Shown piece by piece: positions 26,004 to 34,180 of a stretch of 64,000 nt of DNA. The DNA comes from JBKEDC01 sp047971925 (GTDB taxonomy: Bacteria > Bacteroidota > Bacteroidia > Bacteroidales > Prolixibacteraceae). Each line of letters starts with the position of its first letter. The first letter of the stretch is position 1. Where the stretch lies: NCBI GenBank assembly GCA_047971925.1, contig JBKEAC010000041.1, positions 29,499 through 93,498 on the forward strand. Reading direction: 5' to 3'. A program made the translations under genes and the position numbers. The notes below the pieces were generated by a model. The model made no database searches and had not been told where the DNA came from. It saw nothing but the letters and a program-made list of their open reading frames with translations.

Positions 26004-27530
26004 TTAGCCTAACACTTCCACAGCCTTTTTCATTCGACTGATTGTTTCCTCTTTGCCAATGATTTCGCAAATATCAAATAAATCGGCTCCCTGACTACTT
26101 CCAACCAATGCCAAACGAATAGGAACCATTACAATGCCGAATCCCCATCCTTTTTCATTCATGAAAGTCGAAAATGCTTCTTTTATAGTCGCAGCTTTCC
26201 AGTCGCTAACCAATCTGAAAACACCAATTATTTCGCTTAATTTAACCCCACTATCGGCTGCCCATTTCTTTTGAACCGTTTTTTCATCATACGAAGTGGG
26301 AGAGTGGAACATATATTCCGATTGCAACCAAAGGTCTTGCGGAAATTCACAACGTTCTTTTACTAACTCAATGATTCTGATAAGTTCAGAATCGCTGTAG
26401 CTCGCACTCGTTTTTTTAGCTACTAAGGGCTTAAACTCTTGAAGCAATTCAGCATTGCTTTTTTGCTGTAAATAATGGCGATTGAACCACTTTGTCTTTT
26501 CTGGATCAAAACGTGCCCCACTTTTAACTACTCGATCGAGCGAAAATTTTGAAATAAGCTCTTCCATACTGAAAAATTCTTGCTCACTACCATCGTTCCA
26601 ACCCAAAAGAGCTAACATATTGAGAAATGCTTCAGGAAAATATCCATCTTCTTTATAACCATGAAATGTCTCACCCGTTTCAGGATCTTTCCAAACCATC
26701 GGAAACACCGGGAAACCCATCTTATCTCCATCACGCTTACTAAGTTTCCCTTTTCCTGTTGGCTTCAAAATAAGCGGTAAATGAGCAAATTTCGGACGAG
26801 TTTCCGCCCAACCCAAAGCTTCATAGAGTAAAACATGAAGAGGCATCGAAGGCAACCATTCTTCACCACGAATTACATGCGAAATGCGCATTAAATGGTC
26901 GTCAACAATATTAGCTAAATGATAAGTTGGCATGCCGTCGGCTTTGAAAAGAACTTTATCATCGAGCGTGTTCGTATTGAATTTAACAGTGCCACGAATA
27001 ATATCAGCCTCTACAACTTCCACATTTTCAGGCATCTTAAAACGAATAACCCAATTATCGCCACGCTCAATGCGCATTTTTACATCATCAGGTGAAAGTG
27101 TAAGCGAATTTGTGAGACTACCTCGCGTGTGTAAATCATACGAAAAAGTCTCTTTATTAGCCTCAGCTTTCTCTCGAAGTTCGTTCAATTCTTCCGCCGT
27201 ATCAAAAGCATAATAAGCATTTCCTGTTTCAATTAATTGATCAGCATATTGCTTATATATGGCCTTTCGTTCCGATTGTCGATAAGGACCACAATCACCT
27301 CCAAAACCAACGCCTTCATCAGGAATTAAGCCACACCATTTCAATGATTCAATGATATAATCCTCCGCACCAGGCACATAACGGGTTTGGTCGGTATCCT
27401 CAATGCGTAGAAGAAAATCTCCACCCTGCTGTTTGGCAAAAAGAAAATTGAAAAGAGCCGTGCGAACTCCACCCATATGCAAAGCTCCTGTTGGACTTGG
27501 GGCAAAACGCACCCTTACTTTATTTGTCAT
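26004..27530 (-). CDS. gltX: Glutamyl-tRNA synthetase
   Basis: GltX charges tRNA-Glu; this product also feeds the hemA pathway found later in the window. The class I signatures are present: the HIGH-type HMGG in PTGALHMGGVRTALFN, and KLSKRDG. SPEN-like and anticodon-binding helices occupy the last 150 residues. The length of 508 residues is complete. A TATATTTG promoter lies 36 bp upstream. Confidence 0.98.
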   Translation of the reverse strand: MTNKVRVRFAPSPTGALHMGGVRTALFNFLFAKQQGGDFLLRIEDTDQTRYVPGAEDYIIESLKWCGLIPDEGVGFGGDCGPYRQSERKAIYKQYADQLIETGNAYYAFDTAEELNELREKAEANKETFSYDLHTRGSLTNSLTLSPDDVKMRIERGDNWVIRFKMPENVEVVEADIIRGTVKFNTNTLDDKVLFKADGMPTYHLANIVDDHLMRISHVIRGEEWLPSMPLHVLLYEALGWAETRPKFAHLPLILKPTGKGKLSKRDGDKMGFPVFPMVWKDPETGETFHGYKEDGYFPEAFLNMLALLGWNDGSEQEFFSMEELISKFSLDRVVKSGARFDPEKTKWFNRHYLQQKSNAELLQEFKPLVAKKTSASYSDSELIRIIELVKERCEFPQDLWLQSEYMFHSPTSYDEKTVQKKWAADSGVKLSEIIGVFRLVSDWKAATIKEAFSTFMNEKGWGFGIVMVPIRLALVGSSQGADLFDICEIIGKEETISRMKKAVEVLG

Positions 27531-27566
27531 AACTATATAATTATCTACACTGTTTCATTCAATGTG

Positions 27567-27574
27567 CAAATATA
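27567..27574 (-). promoter_or_regulatory. -7 promoter element for gltX
   Basis: Reads TATATTTG leftward, a perfect TAnnTTTG match, 36 bp before the ATG. Confidence 0.65.
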
Positions 27575-27718
27575 ATTCAATTATTTAACTTCTCATCGCT
27601 AATGGCAACAATCAATTCGAAAAATACAGCTAATTTAAAAGCAACGGAATACATCAGTAGCGAAAGTCAAGCTTAAAAAATAGATATAACCTTCTCAAAT
27701 CATTCCCACTTTCCTTAG

Positions 27719-27858
27719 GGGGTGCCGGCATTCCTACCCACCGCATTCCCACGCCCATGCCGTCGCGCTTTCCGCTGCAATCTTTTAAGTGGGCGAGAAC
27801 CAAAGCCCACTTAAAAGGATTTCCGCTACAATCGCTCACCCACCTAACGGTAAGTAAA
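27719..27858 (+). repeat. 140-bp structured repeat, copy 1
   Basis: It opens with GGGGTGCCGGCATTCC, continues with ATGCCGTCGCGCTTTCCGC and TGCAATC, then a perfect 12-bp hairpin (TTTTAAGTGGGC with GCCCACTTAAAA, loop GAGAACCAAA, 27783-27816). A second, variant TTCCGCTACAATCGCTCAC half follows, and it ends CCTAACGGTAAGTAAAT. Copy 2 is at 63114-63253 in the same orientation. Both strands have open frames that give small false proteins with a DCSGNPF motif. Similar sequences occur in other Bacteroidota as I recall. Confidence 0.85.
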
Positions 27859-28148
27859 TCGAAACATTTGCAACCCAACAAAGGAGCATCGCCCTGCGGT
27901 CTTTATAGCAAATATAATTCATACCATTTAAACGTCCTCTTTCGCACCTGTTGGCGCTTTGTTGATGCTTGTCCGTTCACATAGTGCATCGCACTATGAA
28001 AGCAAAGCACCCCAACCCTAAGCGCCGATAGGTGCGAAACCAGAAATGCGTATGTATATATTAATACCGTACAACGGTCTTATATTACAAAACCAAACCG
28101 CAACCACGCATAATACACCTCACTTTTATTACAAAAAACATTCGTAGC
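27859..28148. other. Repeat island 2, region with long imperfect palindromes
   Basis: No gene is visible. Positions 27940-28039 form a 100-bp imperfect palindrome: TTTCGCACCT/AGGTGCGAAA outside, GGCGCTT/AAGCGCC inside, and a perfect CATAGTGC-ATC-GCACTATG hairpin (27980-27998) at the tip. Positions 28149-28165 carry GACGCAT-GAT-ATGCGTC, a REP-like palindrome. Confidence 0.6.
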
Positions 28149-28165
28149 GACGCATGATATGCGTC
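28149..28165. repeat. REP-like palindrome
   Basis: GACGCAT-GAT-ATGCGTC is a perfect inverted repeat. A related form lies at 63344-63364, at the matching place in repeat island 4. Confidence 0.6.
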
Positions 28166-28175
28166 ATATATGATA

Positions 28176-28232
28176 AAAACTGAATTCAGTTTTAACCATT
28201 GGGCAGTCCTTTATGACAAAAACTGAAGTCAG
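28176..28232 (+). repeat. Family C palindromic repeat, two units (43-bp period)
   Basis: The palindrome AAAACTGAATTCAGTTTT is followed 43 bp later by the altered form CTGAAGTCAG. The spacer resembles those of the array at 63760-64000 in reverse orientation. The altered copy is the one nearest the conserved flank, as at the other locus. Confidence 0.8.
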
Positions 28233-28383
28233 TTAAGTATTAAATGTTACAATTTAAGCCGAATAATCGTCAATATAACTCTTAATTATTCTAAATAGCA
28301 CGTTGTATTTGCTGTTTTCTAATGACTTAGAAAATAATAAAAGACGATTTTGATAAAAAATGTAAAAACTTGTTCGAAAGTAT
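28233..28383 (+). repeat. Conserved flank of the family C array, copy 1
   Basis: About 150 bp matching the reverse complement of 63605-63759. The first 75 bp are nearly identical (for example ATGTTACAATT, AAGCCGAA, ATAACTCTTAAT), the middle diverges, and the distal end GTAAAAACTTG-TCGAAAGTAT is again conserved. No reading frame is shared. Confidence 0.8.
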
Positions 28384-28388
28384 TATAT

Positions 28389-28811
28389 ATCCGTTGGCGG
28401 AATTAAATGAGAGCATATTTAATCTGTCCATTAATTTTGTTCATATATTGAAGTATGGTAAGGGCACTAATCTTACCAATAATTCTGGCAAACAGTCCAT
28501 CTGTTTGTTTTGCGTAATTCCTGATTATCTTGAACTGGTCACAAAGCTGTGAAAAGAGTGTTTCAACTCTCTTTCTGGCTTTGACAAAAAGGGCAAACAC
28601 AGGTTTCCAGTCCTTTTGGTTTGACCTGTAAGGCACTTCCAGTCTGATATTGGCCCTTTCAAACAAGTCTAGTTGCACTTCTTTCCCGATATATCTAAGT
28701 TTCCTGCAGTCATTGAATTGGCGACGGGAATAGATTTTACACCACTAAATATCAACAATATGCACAACTTATTTCAAACATTTTTCAAATTATTTAATTC
28801 CGCCAACGGGT
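28389..28811 (-). mobile_element. Internally deleted IS982-family element
   Basis: Inverted ends CCGTTGGCGGAATTAAAT (28391-28408) and ATTTAATTCCGCCAACGG (28792-28809) enclose the C-terminal third of an IS982-type transposase. The left tip has lost the canonical ACCCG (ATCCG here). The element is 423 bp, too short for a full IS of this family. No target duplication is seen: the left flank is the family C flank and the right flank is a piece of a family A element, so it sits in older repeats. Confidence 0.8.
28403..28678 (-). pseudogene. IS982-family transposase, C-terminal fragment
   Basis: The 91 codons encode RKRVETLFSQLCDQFKIIRN and GLFARIIGKISALTILQY, the conserved C-terminal DDE region of IS982 transposases. 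Reading can be extended upstream with YIGKEVQLDLFERANIRLE. About 190 N-terminal residues, including the first catalytic aspartates, are missing, so it cannot be active. The stop lies about 12 bp from the left inverted repeat, as in an intact IS. It is the only transposase remnant in the window. Confidence 0.85.
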
Positions 28812-28912
28812 TGTAATAAGCCCTGTTTTGGTCAAGATATTTATTCGTTTAAAGCCCAATCATTATTTAACGGATTAAAAATGCACTGATTTAATTCTGT
28901 CAAAGGGTTAAG
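28812..28912 (+). mobile_element. Right end of a family A element, nested
   Basis: About 100 bp that match the end of the element at 41779-42377 (reverse complement) and 5172-5283: TTTAAAGCCCAATCATT, ACGGATTAAAAATGCACTGA and a worn terminal repeat AATTCTGTCAAAGGGTT. It starts exactly where the IS982 remnant stops, which suggests that the IS inserted in, or recombined with, an older MITE copy. Confidence 0.7.
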
Positions 28913-28921
28913 TAAGGTATT

Positions 28922-28962
28922 AAAAACCTGAGTTTCGAAAAAAAATAATCGAAACTCAGGTT
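28922..28962 (-). terminator. Intrinsic terminator of the SDR-VOC operon
   Basis: Read leftward, AACCTGAGTTTCGA pairs with TCGAAACTCAGGTT, followed by TTTTTAA. It lies 54 bp after the VOC stop. Confidence 0.8.
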
Positions 28963-29015
28963 ATTAGTATATAATTCTTATTTAATAGCTTTAATCTAGT
29001 TATTTTAGTTTTTTT

Positions 29016-30071
29016 TCAATCTTTAATTCTTCCCCACGATACGGTGTTAATCATCCAATTAGGTAGCGTTTTTTTAGGATTTCGATTTTTCAAATTCATG
29101 TACCACCCGAGTTTTGCGAGAATGGGCAGCTTGTGTGTCTCAACAAACTCAATAGGCGTGTTGTCAGGATCGGAAATATAGGCAAAGTGCCCAGCAGCTA
29201 CTCCCATATCAAAGCTATCTGAGCTATTGGCGGTGAAAGGGAAGCCTAGTTCGGTAGTCTCTTTTTCGAGTAAGTCCATGCCATTTACATCAAAACAAAG
29301 ATGAATATATCCGAGTTCTCCCCAAATTCTATTTTCGAAAATATAGTTCGGGTTGCGATCAAGGCATTGAATTAACTCAATTTGAGTTGGTCCGAATAAC
29401 TTGCTGAATGCTCCTGAACGAGCTTTGTGCTTCAGTAAAACACGACGCACATTTTGTTCGCCTCCAGGTAGATTTTTTAAATCGGGGAAAACACCACAAG
29501 AATCATAAACAAGTTCGGAATATTCTAATATCCCAGCATAAACTTCTAGAGAAGCAGCCATATCGCTTACTCCAATTACTACACCGGCAACGCCTCCAGT
29601 TACAGAAGATTGCTGCTTATAAATGTAATTCGTTTCAACAATTTCAAAAATATTTTCATAGGGATCTTTCATGTAGTAATGAAGATTTCCAGAAGGGTCG
29701 TTGAGAATAGGAGAGAGTATATTGCAATGTATTTCTTGATGAAATTGAAATGCTTTGTTCACATCCTTGCAATTCATTTTCACAATGAAAATGCCTGTAT
29801 CTCCTAATTGGATATCGAATTTTGGATTTTGAGATTCGAAGCTAGTGTGTTGCCAAATTTCAAATCCACCGCCACCATTCATATTCATAGCTAAAGCAGC
29901 ATGTCGTTCGCATTCTTTACCATTGGTATAGTGTTTCATTAGGCGAGCTACAGCAGTATCTTCAAAGATGTTAATGTCCATGCCAAATGCTTTTCTATAC
30001 CATTTCCAGGCCTCTTCTACATTGCGAACACCAATACCAACTTGCTGAATCCCAGAGATGTTTTTTTTCAT
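29016..30071 (-). CDS. VOC-superfamily (glyoxalase/dioxygenase-like) two-domain protein
   Basis: A 351-residue protein with two vicinal-oxygen-chelate modules. Module 1 is GIQQVGIGVRNVEEAWKWYRK to DPYENIFEIVE, and module 2 is GGVAGVVIGVSDMAASLEVYAG to SDPDNTPIEFVET. The ExxE-type C-terminal strands of each module keep a metal-binding Glu (FEIVE, IEFVE), and His residues occur in HLCFDVNG and GHFAYISDP. It resembles hydroxyphenylpyruvate dioxygenase only in overall fold. It follows an SDR gene by 36 bp, so the pair may act on the same metabolite. The substrate is unknown. Confidence 0.85.
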   Translation of the reverse strand: MKKNISGIQQVGIGVRNVEEAWKWYRKAFGMDINIFEDTAVARLMKHYTNGKECERHAALAMNMNGGGGFEIWQHTSFESQNPKFDIQLGDTGIFIVKMNCKDVNKAFQFHQEIHCNILSPILNDPSGNLHYYMKDPYENIFEIVETNYIYKQQSSVTGGVAGVVIGVSDMAASLEVYAGILEYSELVYDSCGVFPDLKNLPGGEQNVRRVLLKHKARSGAFSKLFGPTQIELIQCLDRNPNYIFENRIWGELGYIHLCFDVNGMDLLEKETTELGFPFTANSSDSFDMGVAAGHFAYISDPDNTPIEFVETHKLPILAKLGWYMNLKNRNPKKTLPNWMINTVSWGRIKD

Positions 30072-30107
30072 GATTTTCTATTTTATTTGAGGAGTATTTC
30101 TGTGTAT

Positions 30108-30902
30108 TTAATTTTTAATTTGTGGAGCTAAACGATAGTAGAGCCAAGGCAAAAAACGTCGTATGTGCACCATTAATAATTCCTTATTTCCGATAAGGGT
30201 TTCTTTTTTATTCCTAATTATTGCATTAATTATTTTTTCAGCACAAATTTCGGCTTTCATCCCATGATTTTGTCCGTCATCCATTTTTCCATGCGATTCT
30301 CCGCTATGAGTGAGCGCATGAAGTGAAATGTTTGTTTGAATTCGACCAGGATGAATAATTCCGATTCGGATAGATTCATGAGCTAATTCGCATTGTAATG
30401 ATTCAAAAAATCCTTGCAATGCATGCTTCGACGCAGCATAGGCTGAGCGCATTGGAAAACCAAATTTACCCGTGATGCTTCCGATTGCAATAATATGACC
30501 ATTTTTTTTAGCGTGCATATGCTTTAATACTAATTTTGATAGTTTCACTACTGAAAAAAAGTTTAGTCGCATAATTGTTTCATCATGTTCGAAAGGAGTT
30601 TCAATGCATAGTGAGCGCTGACTTCTGCCTGCGTTGTTAACTAATATATCGATGTGCCCGCATGAGTCTATAACGCTATTAAAGAGTGGTTCAATGTTTT
30701 CTAAGTCGGAAAGATCGGAAGGGAAAATCCAACAATGGCTCGTGAATTTTAAACAATCGCGTTGAATTTCTCCTAGTGCCTCTGCATTGCGTGCCGTTAA
30801 AATAGGGTAGCCTCCTTGCTTAGCGCAGGCTAATGCCAATGCTTTCCCAATACCAGAAGATGCCCCAGTTATCCATATGTTTTTATCTTTAATACAAGTC
30901 AT
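30108..30902 (-). CDS. Short-chain dehydrogenase/reductase
   Basis: A 264-residue classical SDR. The cofactor motif is TGASSGIGKA (residues 12-21), NNAG is at 89-92, and the catalytic set is S142, Y155 and K159 (SAYAASKHALQGF). The C-terminal hydrophobic stretch RRFLPWLYYRLAPQI may attach it to the membrane. The open frame extends 11 codons upstream, but a TATATTTG element lies inside that extension at 30917-30924. The start at 30902 (MTCIKDK) is therefore used, with a leader of about 10 bases. The substrate is unknown. Confidence 0.92.
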   Translation of the reverse strand: MTCIKDKNIWITGASSGIGKALALACAKQGGYPILTARNAEALGEIQRDCLKFTSHCWIFPSDLSDLENIEPLFNSVIDSCGHIDILVNNAGRSQRSLCIETPFEHDETIMRLNFFSVVKLSKLVLKHMHAKKNGHIIAIGSITGKFGFPMRSAYAASKHALQGFFESLQCELAHESIRIGIIHPGRIQTNISLHALTHSGESHGKMDDGQNHGMKAEICAEKIINAIIRNKKETLIGNKELLMVHIRRFLPWLYYRLAPQIKN

Positions 30903-30916
30903 GAAATATTTTTTTG

Positions 30917-30924
30917 CAAATATA
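30917..30924 (-). promoter_or_regulatory. -7 promoter element for SDR-VOC, decides the start codon
   Basis: Reads TATATTTG leftward, 14 bp before the ATG at 30902. It overlaps the upstream open frame, so translation cannot begin at the longer start. Confidence 0.65.
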
Positions 30925-30983
30925 AGCTTTGTCATTGGGTAAAAAAAAATTATGTAGTATATTGTCAGTTTTAGAAAAATTCG

Positions 30984-30991
30984 TAAACTTG
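30984..30991 (+). promoter_or_regulatory. Possible -7 element for rho
   Basis: TAAACTTG matches TAnnTTTG with one change; TTG at 30962-30964 suits the -33 site. It would give a leader of about 120 bases before rho. Confidence 0.45.
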
Positions 30992-31115
30992 CAGCGAAAT
31001 TCTAGTAAAGTCTATTCTTGACTTTGCATTTATCAAATTAATAATTCAAGTTGAGAGCAGTATATGATATACTTATTTAAATATATGTTCGGCTCTAGCT
31101 CATTAAATCAACACT

Positions 31116-33002
31116 ATGTACGTAAAAAACGACCTAGAAAATAAGGTGGTTGCAGATTTGAAAGAGATTGCAAAATCTCTAGATATAAAACGCATCGATT
31201 CGTATAAAAAAGAAGAACTCGTTTATAAAATTCTAGATGTTCAAGCTGAACAAAAAGCGGAGCAACAAGTGCAGGAAGAAGATGCAAGACCTAAAAAAAA
31301 TATGCATCAGAAAAAACGCATGCAGAAAAAAACGCCTTCTAACTCGGTAGAGAATCAAGAAGCCAATCGACAAACGCAAAAGCAAACTTCTGAAAAAGCA
31401 ACAGAAAAGGAAACGCCTGAAGCATCTCCGTTAGAAGATGCTAAAGAAAAAAGAGTAGAGAAGAGGGAGGAGAAGATAATTCAAGTTCAGCAGGAATCTC
31501 CAGTTGTTGAATCGGATACTGTTACAGTAAGTTCACAAGAAACGAAAGAAGAAGTTCAAAAACGACCTTTCGAGAACAGAGATCGCCGTCAAAAACGTCA
31601 ACGAATGCGAATTGACGATAATAAAGAAGTTGAAAAATCAGAAGTATCTTCAACGGAAACTGTTACCGACGAAGCAAGCGAAACTTCAGAGAAAGAAACT
31701 CCAGAAATTCAAAGTCAGGATAAACCTGTGAATGATCATATCAAAAAAGATATGAATCGTAAGAACAATCAAAACCAAAACCAAAACCAAAACCAAAACA
31801 ATCAGAATCAAAATAATCGCAAACAAAACCAAAATAACCAAAATCAAAATCAAAAAGCAAAGCAAGAACCTACATATGATTTTGGAGATTTAATTAAAAA
31901 TATTGGCGTGCTAGAAGTTATGCCCGATGGTTATGGTTTCTTAAGATCGAGTGATTATAATTATTTGAGTTCTCCTGATGATATTTATGTTTCTCAATCG
32001 CAAATCAAAATGTTGGGATTGAAAACGGGTGATACTGTTGAAGGGTCTGTGCGTCCTCCTAAAGAAGGTGAAAAATATTTCCCGCTATTGAAAGTGTTTT
32101 CTGTCAATGGACGTTCTCCAGAATATATTCGAGATCGGATTTCTTTCGACCATTTAACTCCGCTGTTCCCTAATGAAAAATTTAATATCACAGGCAACGG
32201 ACATGGCAATATATCTGCTCGCATAGTCGATTTGTTTGCCCCAATCGGAAAAGGACAACGTGGATTAATCGTGGCTCCTCCGAAAACCGGAAAAACAATG
32301 CTTCTAAAAGAAATCGCCAACGCCATTGCCGATAATCATCCTGAAGTTTACATGATTGTATTGCTCATTGATGAACGTCCTGAAGAGGTAACCGACATGG
32401 CTAGAAGCGTGAATGCTGAAGTGGTTTCTTCAACTTTCGATGAACCAGCTGAGCGACATGTGAGAGTGGCAAACATGGTTCTCGAAAAAGCGAAACGATT
32501 AACAGAATGTGGTCATGATGTTGTTATCCTGCTTGATTCAATTACTCGTTTGGCACGCGCATATAACACTGTGGCTCCAGCTTCTGGAAAAGTACTTTCT
32601 GGTGGGGTAGATGCGAACGCACTGCACAAACCGAAACGTTTCTTTGGCGCTGCCCGTAACATTGAAGATGGTGGATCGCTCACCATTTTGGCAACAGCAC
32701 TTACAGAAACAGGTTCGAAAATGGATGATGTTATCTTTGAAGAATTTAAAGGTACAGGAAACATGGAGTTGCAGCTTGATAGAAAACTATCAAATAAACG
32801 CATTTTCCCTGCTGTAGATATCGTTTCTTCAAGCACTCGTCGTGATGATGCGCTGCTCACACAATCGGTCATGGAGAAAATATATATCCTGCGAAATTAT
32901 TTGGCAGACATGAATTCGGTGGAAGCGATGGAGTTTTTAAGAACTCGTTTAGTTAGAGCTAGCTCTGTGGAAGAGTTTCTAATCTCCATGAATGACGAAT
33001 AA
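31116..33002 (+). CDS. rho: Transcription termination factor Rho with long disordered insertion
   Basis: Rho is the hexameric RNA helicase that ends transcription. The N-terminal helical domain is at residues 1-45, the OB-type RNA-binding domain starts near 255 (GVLEVMPDGYGFLRS), and the ATPase core has VAPPKTGKTMLL as Walker A and VVILLDSITRLARAYN as Walker B. Between residues about 45 and 253 lies a charged, low-complexity insertion ending in a Q/N-rich tract (212-252). E. coli Rho has 419 residues, this one has 628. In Bacteroides thetaiotaomicron a comparable Rho insertion is known to promote phase separation. Long leader and isolated position fit autoregulation. Confidence 0.98.
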   Translation: MYVKNDLENKVVADLKEIAKSLDIKRIDSYKKEELVYKILDVQAEQKAEQQVQEEDARPKKNMHQKKRMQKKTPSNSVENQEANRQTQKQTSEKATEKETPEASPLEDAKEKRVEKREEKIIQVQQESPVVESDTVTVSSQETKEEVQKRPFENRDRRQKRQRMRIDDNKEVEKSEVSSTETVTDEASETSEKETPEIQSQDKPVNDHIKKDMNRKNNQNQNQNQNQNNQNQNNRKQNQNNQNQNQKAKQEPTYDFGDLIKNIGVLEVMPDGYGFLRSSDYNYLSSPDDIYVSQSQIKMLGLKTGDTVEGSVRPPKEGEKYFPLLKVFSVNGRSPEYIRDRISFDHLTPLFPNEKFNITGNGHGNISARIVDLFAPIGKGQRGLIVAPPKTGKTMLLKEIANAIADNHPEVYMIVLLIDERPEEVTDMARSVNAEVVSSTFDEPAERHVRVANMVLEKAKRLTECGHDVVILLDSITRLARAYNTVAPASGKVLSGGVDANALHKPKRFFGAARNIEDGGSLTILATALTETGSKMDDVIFEEFKGTGNMELQLDRKLSNKRIFPAVDIVSSSTRRDDALLTQSVMEKIYILRNYLADMNSVEAMEFLRTRLVRASSVEEFLISMNDE

Positions 33003-33087
33003 GGATGTAGAGCTGCATTAAATAATAATTACGCGGAATTGTAACTTCTGACGTAATATTATTATATAATAGAATAAAACGGTTTAA

Positions 33088-33135
33088 AAGGGGGCTTTTA
33101 AAAATGACTTGTTGGGCATTTTTAAAAGTCCCCTT
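33088..33135 (+). terminator. Hairpin after rho (terminator-like)
   Basis: AAGGGGGCTTTTAAAAATG pairs with CATTTTTAAAAGTCCCCTT, a 19-bp stem with one G-T pair. The following sequence, AATTA, lacks a T run, so its efficiency as an intrinsic terminator is uncertain. Confidence 0.55.
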
Positions 33136-33325
33136 AATTATATACCTAGAGGGATTTGTTAAAAATGCAATAAACTTGCTGATTAGGTGTTGAAATAATG
33201 CTAATAATTTTAAAAATAAGTGATTTTTAAGAGCAAAAATGTTTCGGAGTCATTTTCAAAAACAATTTTTAACGTTAAACAAACTTATTAATGAAAACAA
33301 GATTCGATTGTTAGCAGAAAAATAT
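33136..33325. other. Spacer between rho and the outer-membrane operon
   Basis: A/T-rich sequence of about 190 bp (381 bp from rho stop to next gene). Apart from the rho hairpin and the downstream promoter I see no gene, repeat or RNA motif. Confidence 0.5.
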
Positions 33326-33333
33326 TACTTTTG
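33326..33333 (+). promoter_or_regulatory. -7 promoter element for DUF6089-uppS-bamA-ompH
   Basis: TACTTTTG, a perfect TAnnTTTG match, 50 bp before the first gene. Confidence 0.6.
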
Positions 33334-33383
33334 TGGGCTATGGCGGTAAGCGTATTGGAGTTTAAAAAATACAATAGAATGAA

Positions 33384-34160
33384 ATGATTTTATATCAGAG
33401 GCAATTAAAGTATCTTTTTTTGATAAGAAGTACTACATTAATACTGCTGTTTTTCATGCTAGTAGGGAGTTCTAAAGCGCAGCCATCGCAATCTACATTA
33501 GATTTGGGATTGTGGGGAGGTTTTAATGGATATCAAGGAGATATGACGTATATTGATCGAATGGCATCAATGCGAAATTCCTTTGGTCTGTTTGCAAGAT
33601 ATAATTTTAATCCGCGATATGCAATAAGAATAAGTGGATTGTTTGGAAGTGTGAGTGGGGAAGGTGAGTTCGATGATTACCAGTGGGAGTTTTCGAAGTC
33701 ATTTTCTGATTTATCGGTTGTTTATGAATTTAATTTTTGGCCTTACTTAATAGGAAGTTCAAAAAATAACATATCAACTTTTTTGACATTAGGTTTAGGT
33801 CTTTCTTCTTATTCCGACGTTTCGCAATTGGAACAGTCGATTGTAGATGGAATATATACGCCGGCGGTCCCTAAAACTGATTATTCAGAGGGGGAAAGTA
33901 TGGTTGCAGCTTTAAATATACCCTTGGGTTTTGGTTTTAAGTTTAATGTAACCAAACGATTGGGAGTAGGATCGGAGTTTGTTCTACGGAAATACTTTGA
34001 TGATCGTTTTGATAATTTATGTGATCCGCGCGCATTTGGAGAAAAAGATGAGGAGGGATATAACACAACGATGCACAATAATGATTGGACTTTTCATTTA
34101 GGTGTTTTCGTGAGTTATCAGGTTTTTAGGTCTGACCAGAAGTGTGTAATTTACGAGTAA
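33384..34160 (+). CDS. DUF6089-like outer-membrane beta-barrel protein
   Basis: The 258-residue protein has a signal peptide ending at SSKAQ (about residue 33), then a beta-rich domain that begins LGLWGGFNGYQGDMTYIDRM and ends FHLGVFVSYQVF. The alternating hydrophobic strands (residues 40-250) suggest an eight-strand barrel. From memory, DUF6089 proteins sit directly before uppS in many Bacteroidota, as here (20-bp gap). Its role is not known; the operon suggests cell-envelope assembly. Confidence 0.82.
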   Translation: MILYQRQLKYLFLIRSTTLILLFFMLVGSSKAQPSQSTLDLGLWGGFNGYQGDMTYIDRMASMRNSFGLFARYNFNPRYAIRISGLFGSVSGEGEFDDYQWEFSKSFSDLSVVYEFNFWPYLIGSSKNNISTFLTLGLGLSSYSDVSQLEQSIVDGIYTPAVPKTDYSEGESMVAALNIPLGFGFKFNVTKRLGVGSEFVLRKYFDDRFDNLCDPRAFGEKDEEGYNTTMHNNDWTFHLGVFVSYQVFRSDQKCVIYE

Positions 34161-34180
34161 TTAATAGAAGCTAATTTAAA

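Noticed and set aside
27654..27984. Two opposed 75-codon frames across the 140-bp repeat
   Set aside because: They follow the repeat itself; the same false protein (DCSGNPFKWALVLAHLKD) appears at 63012-63233 for the second copy. The conservation is at the DNA level.
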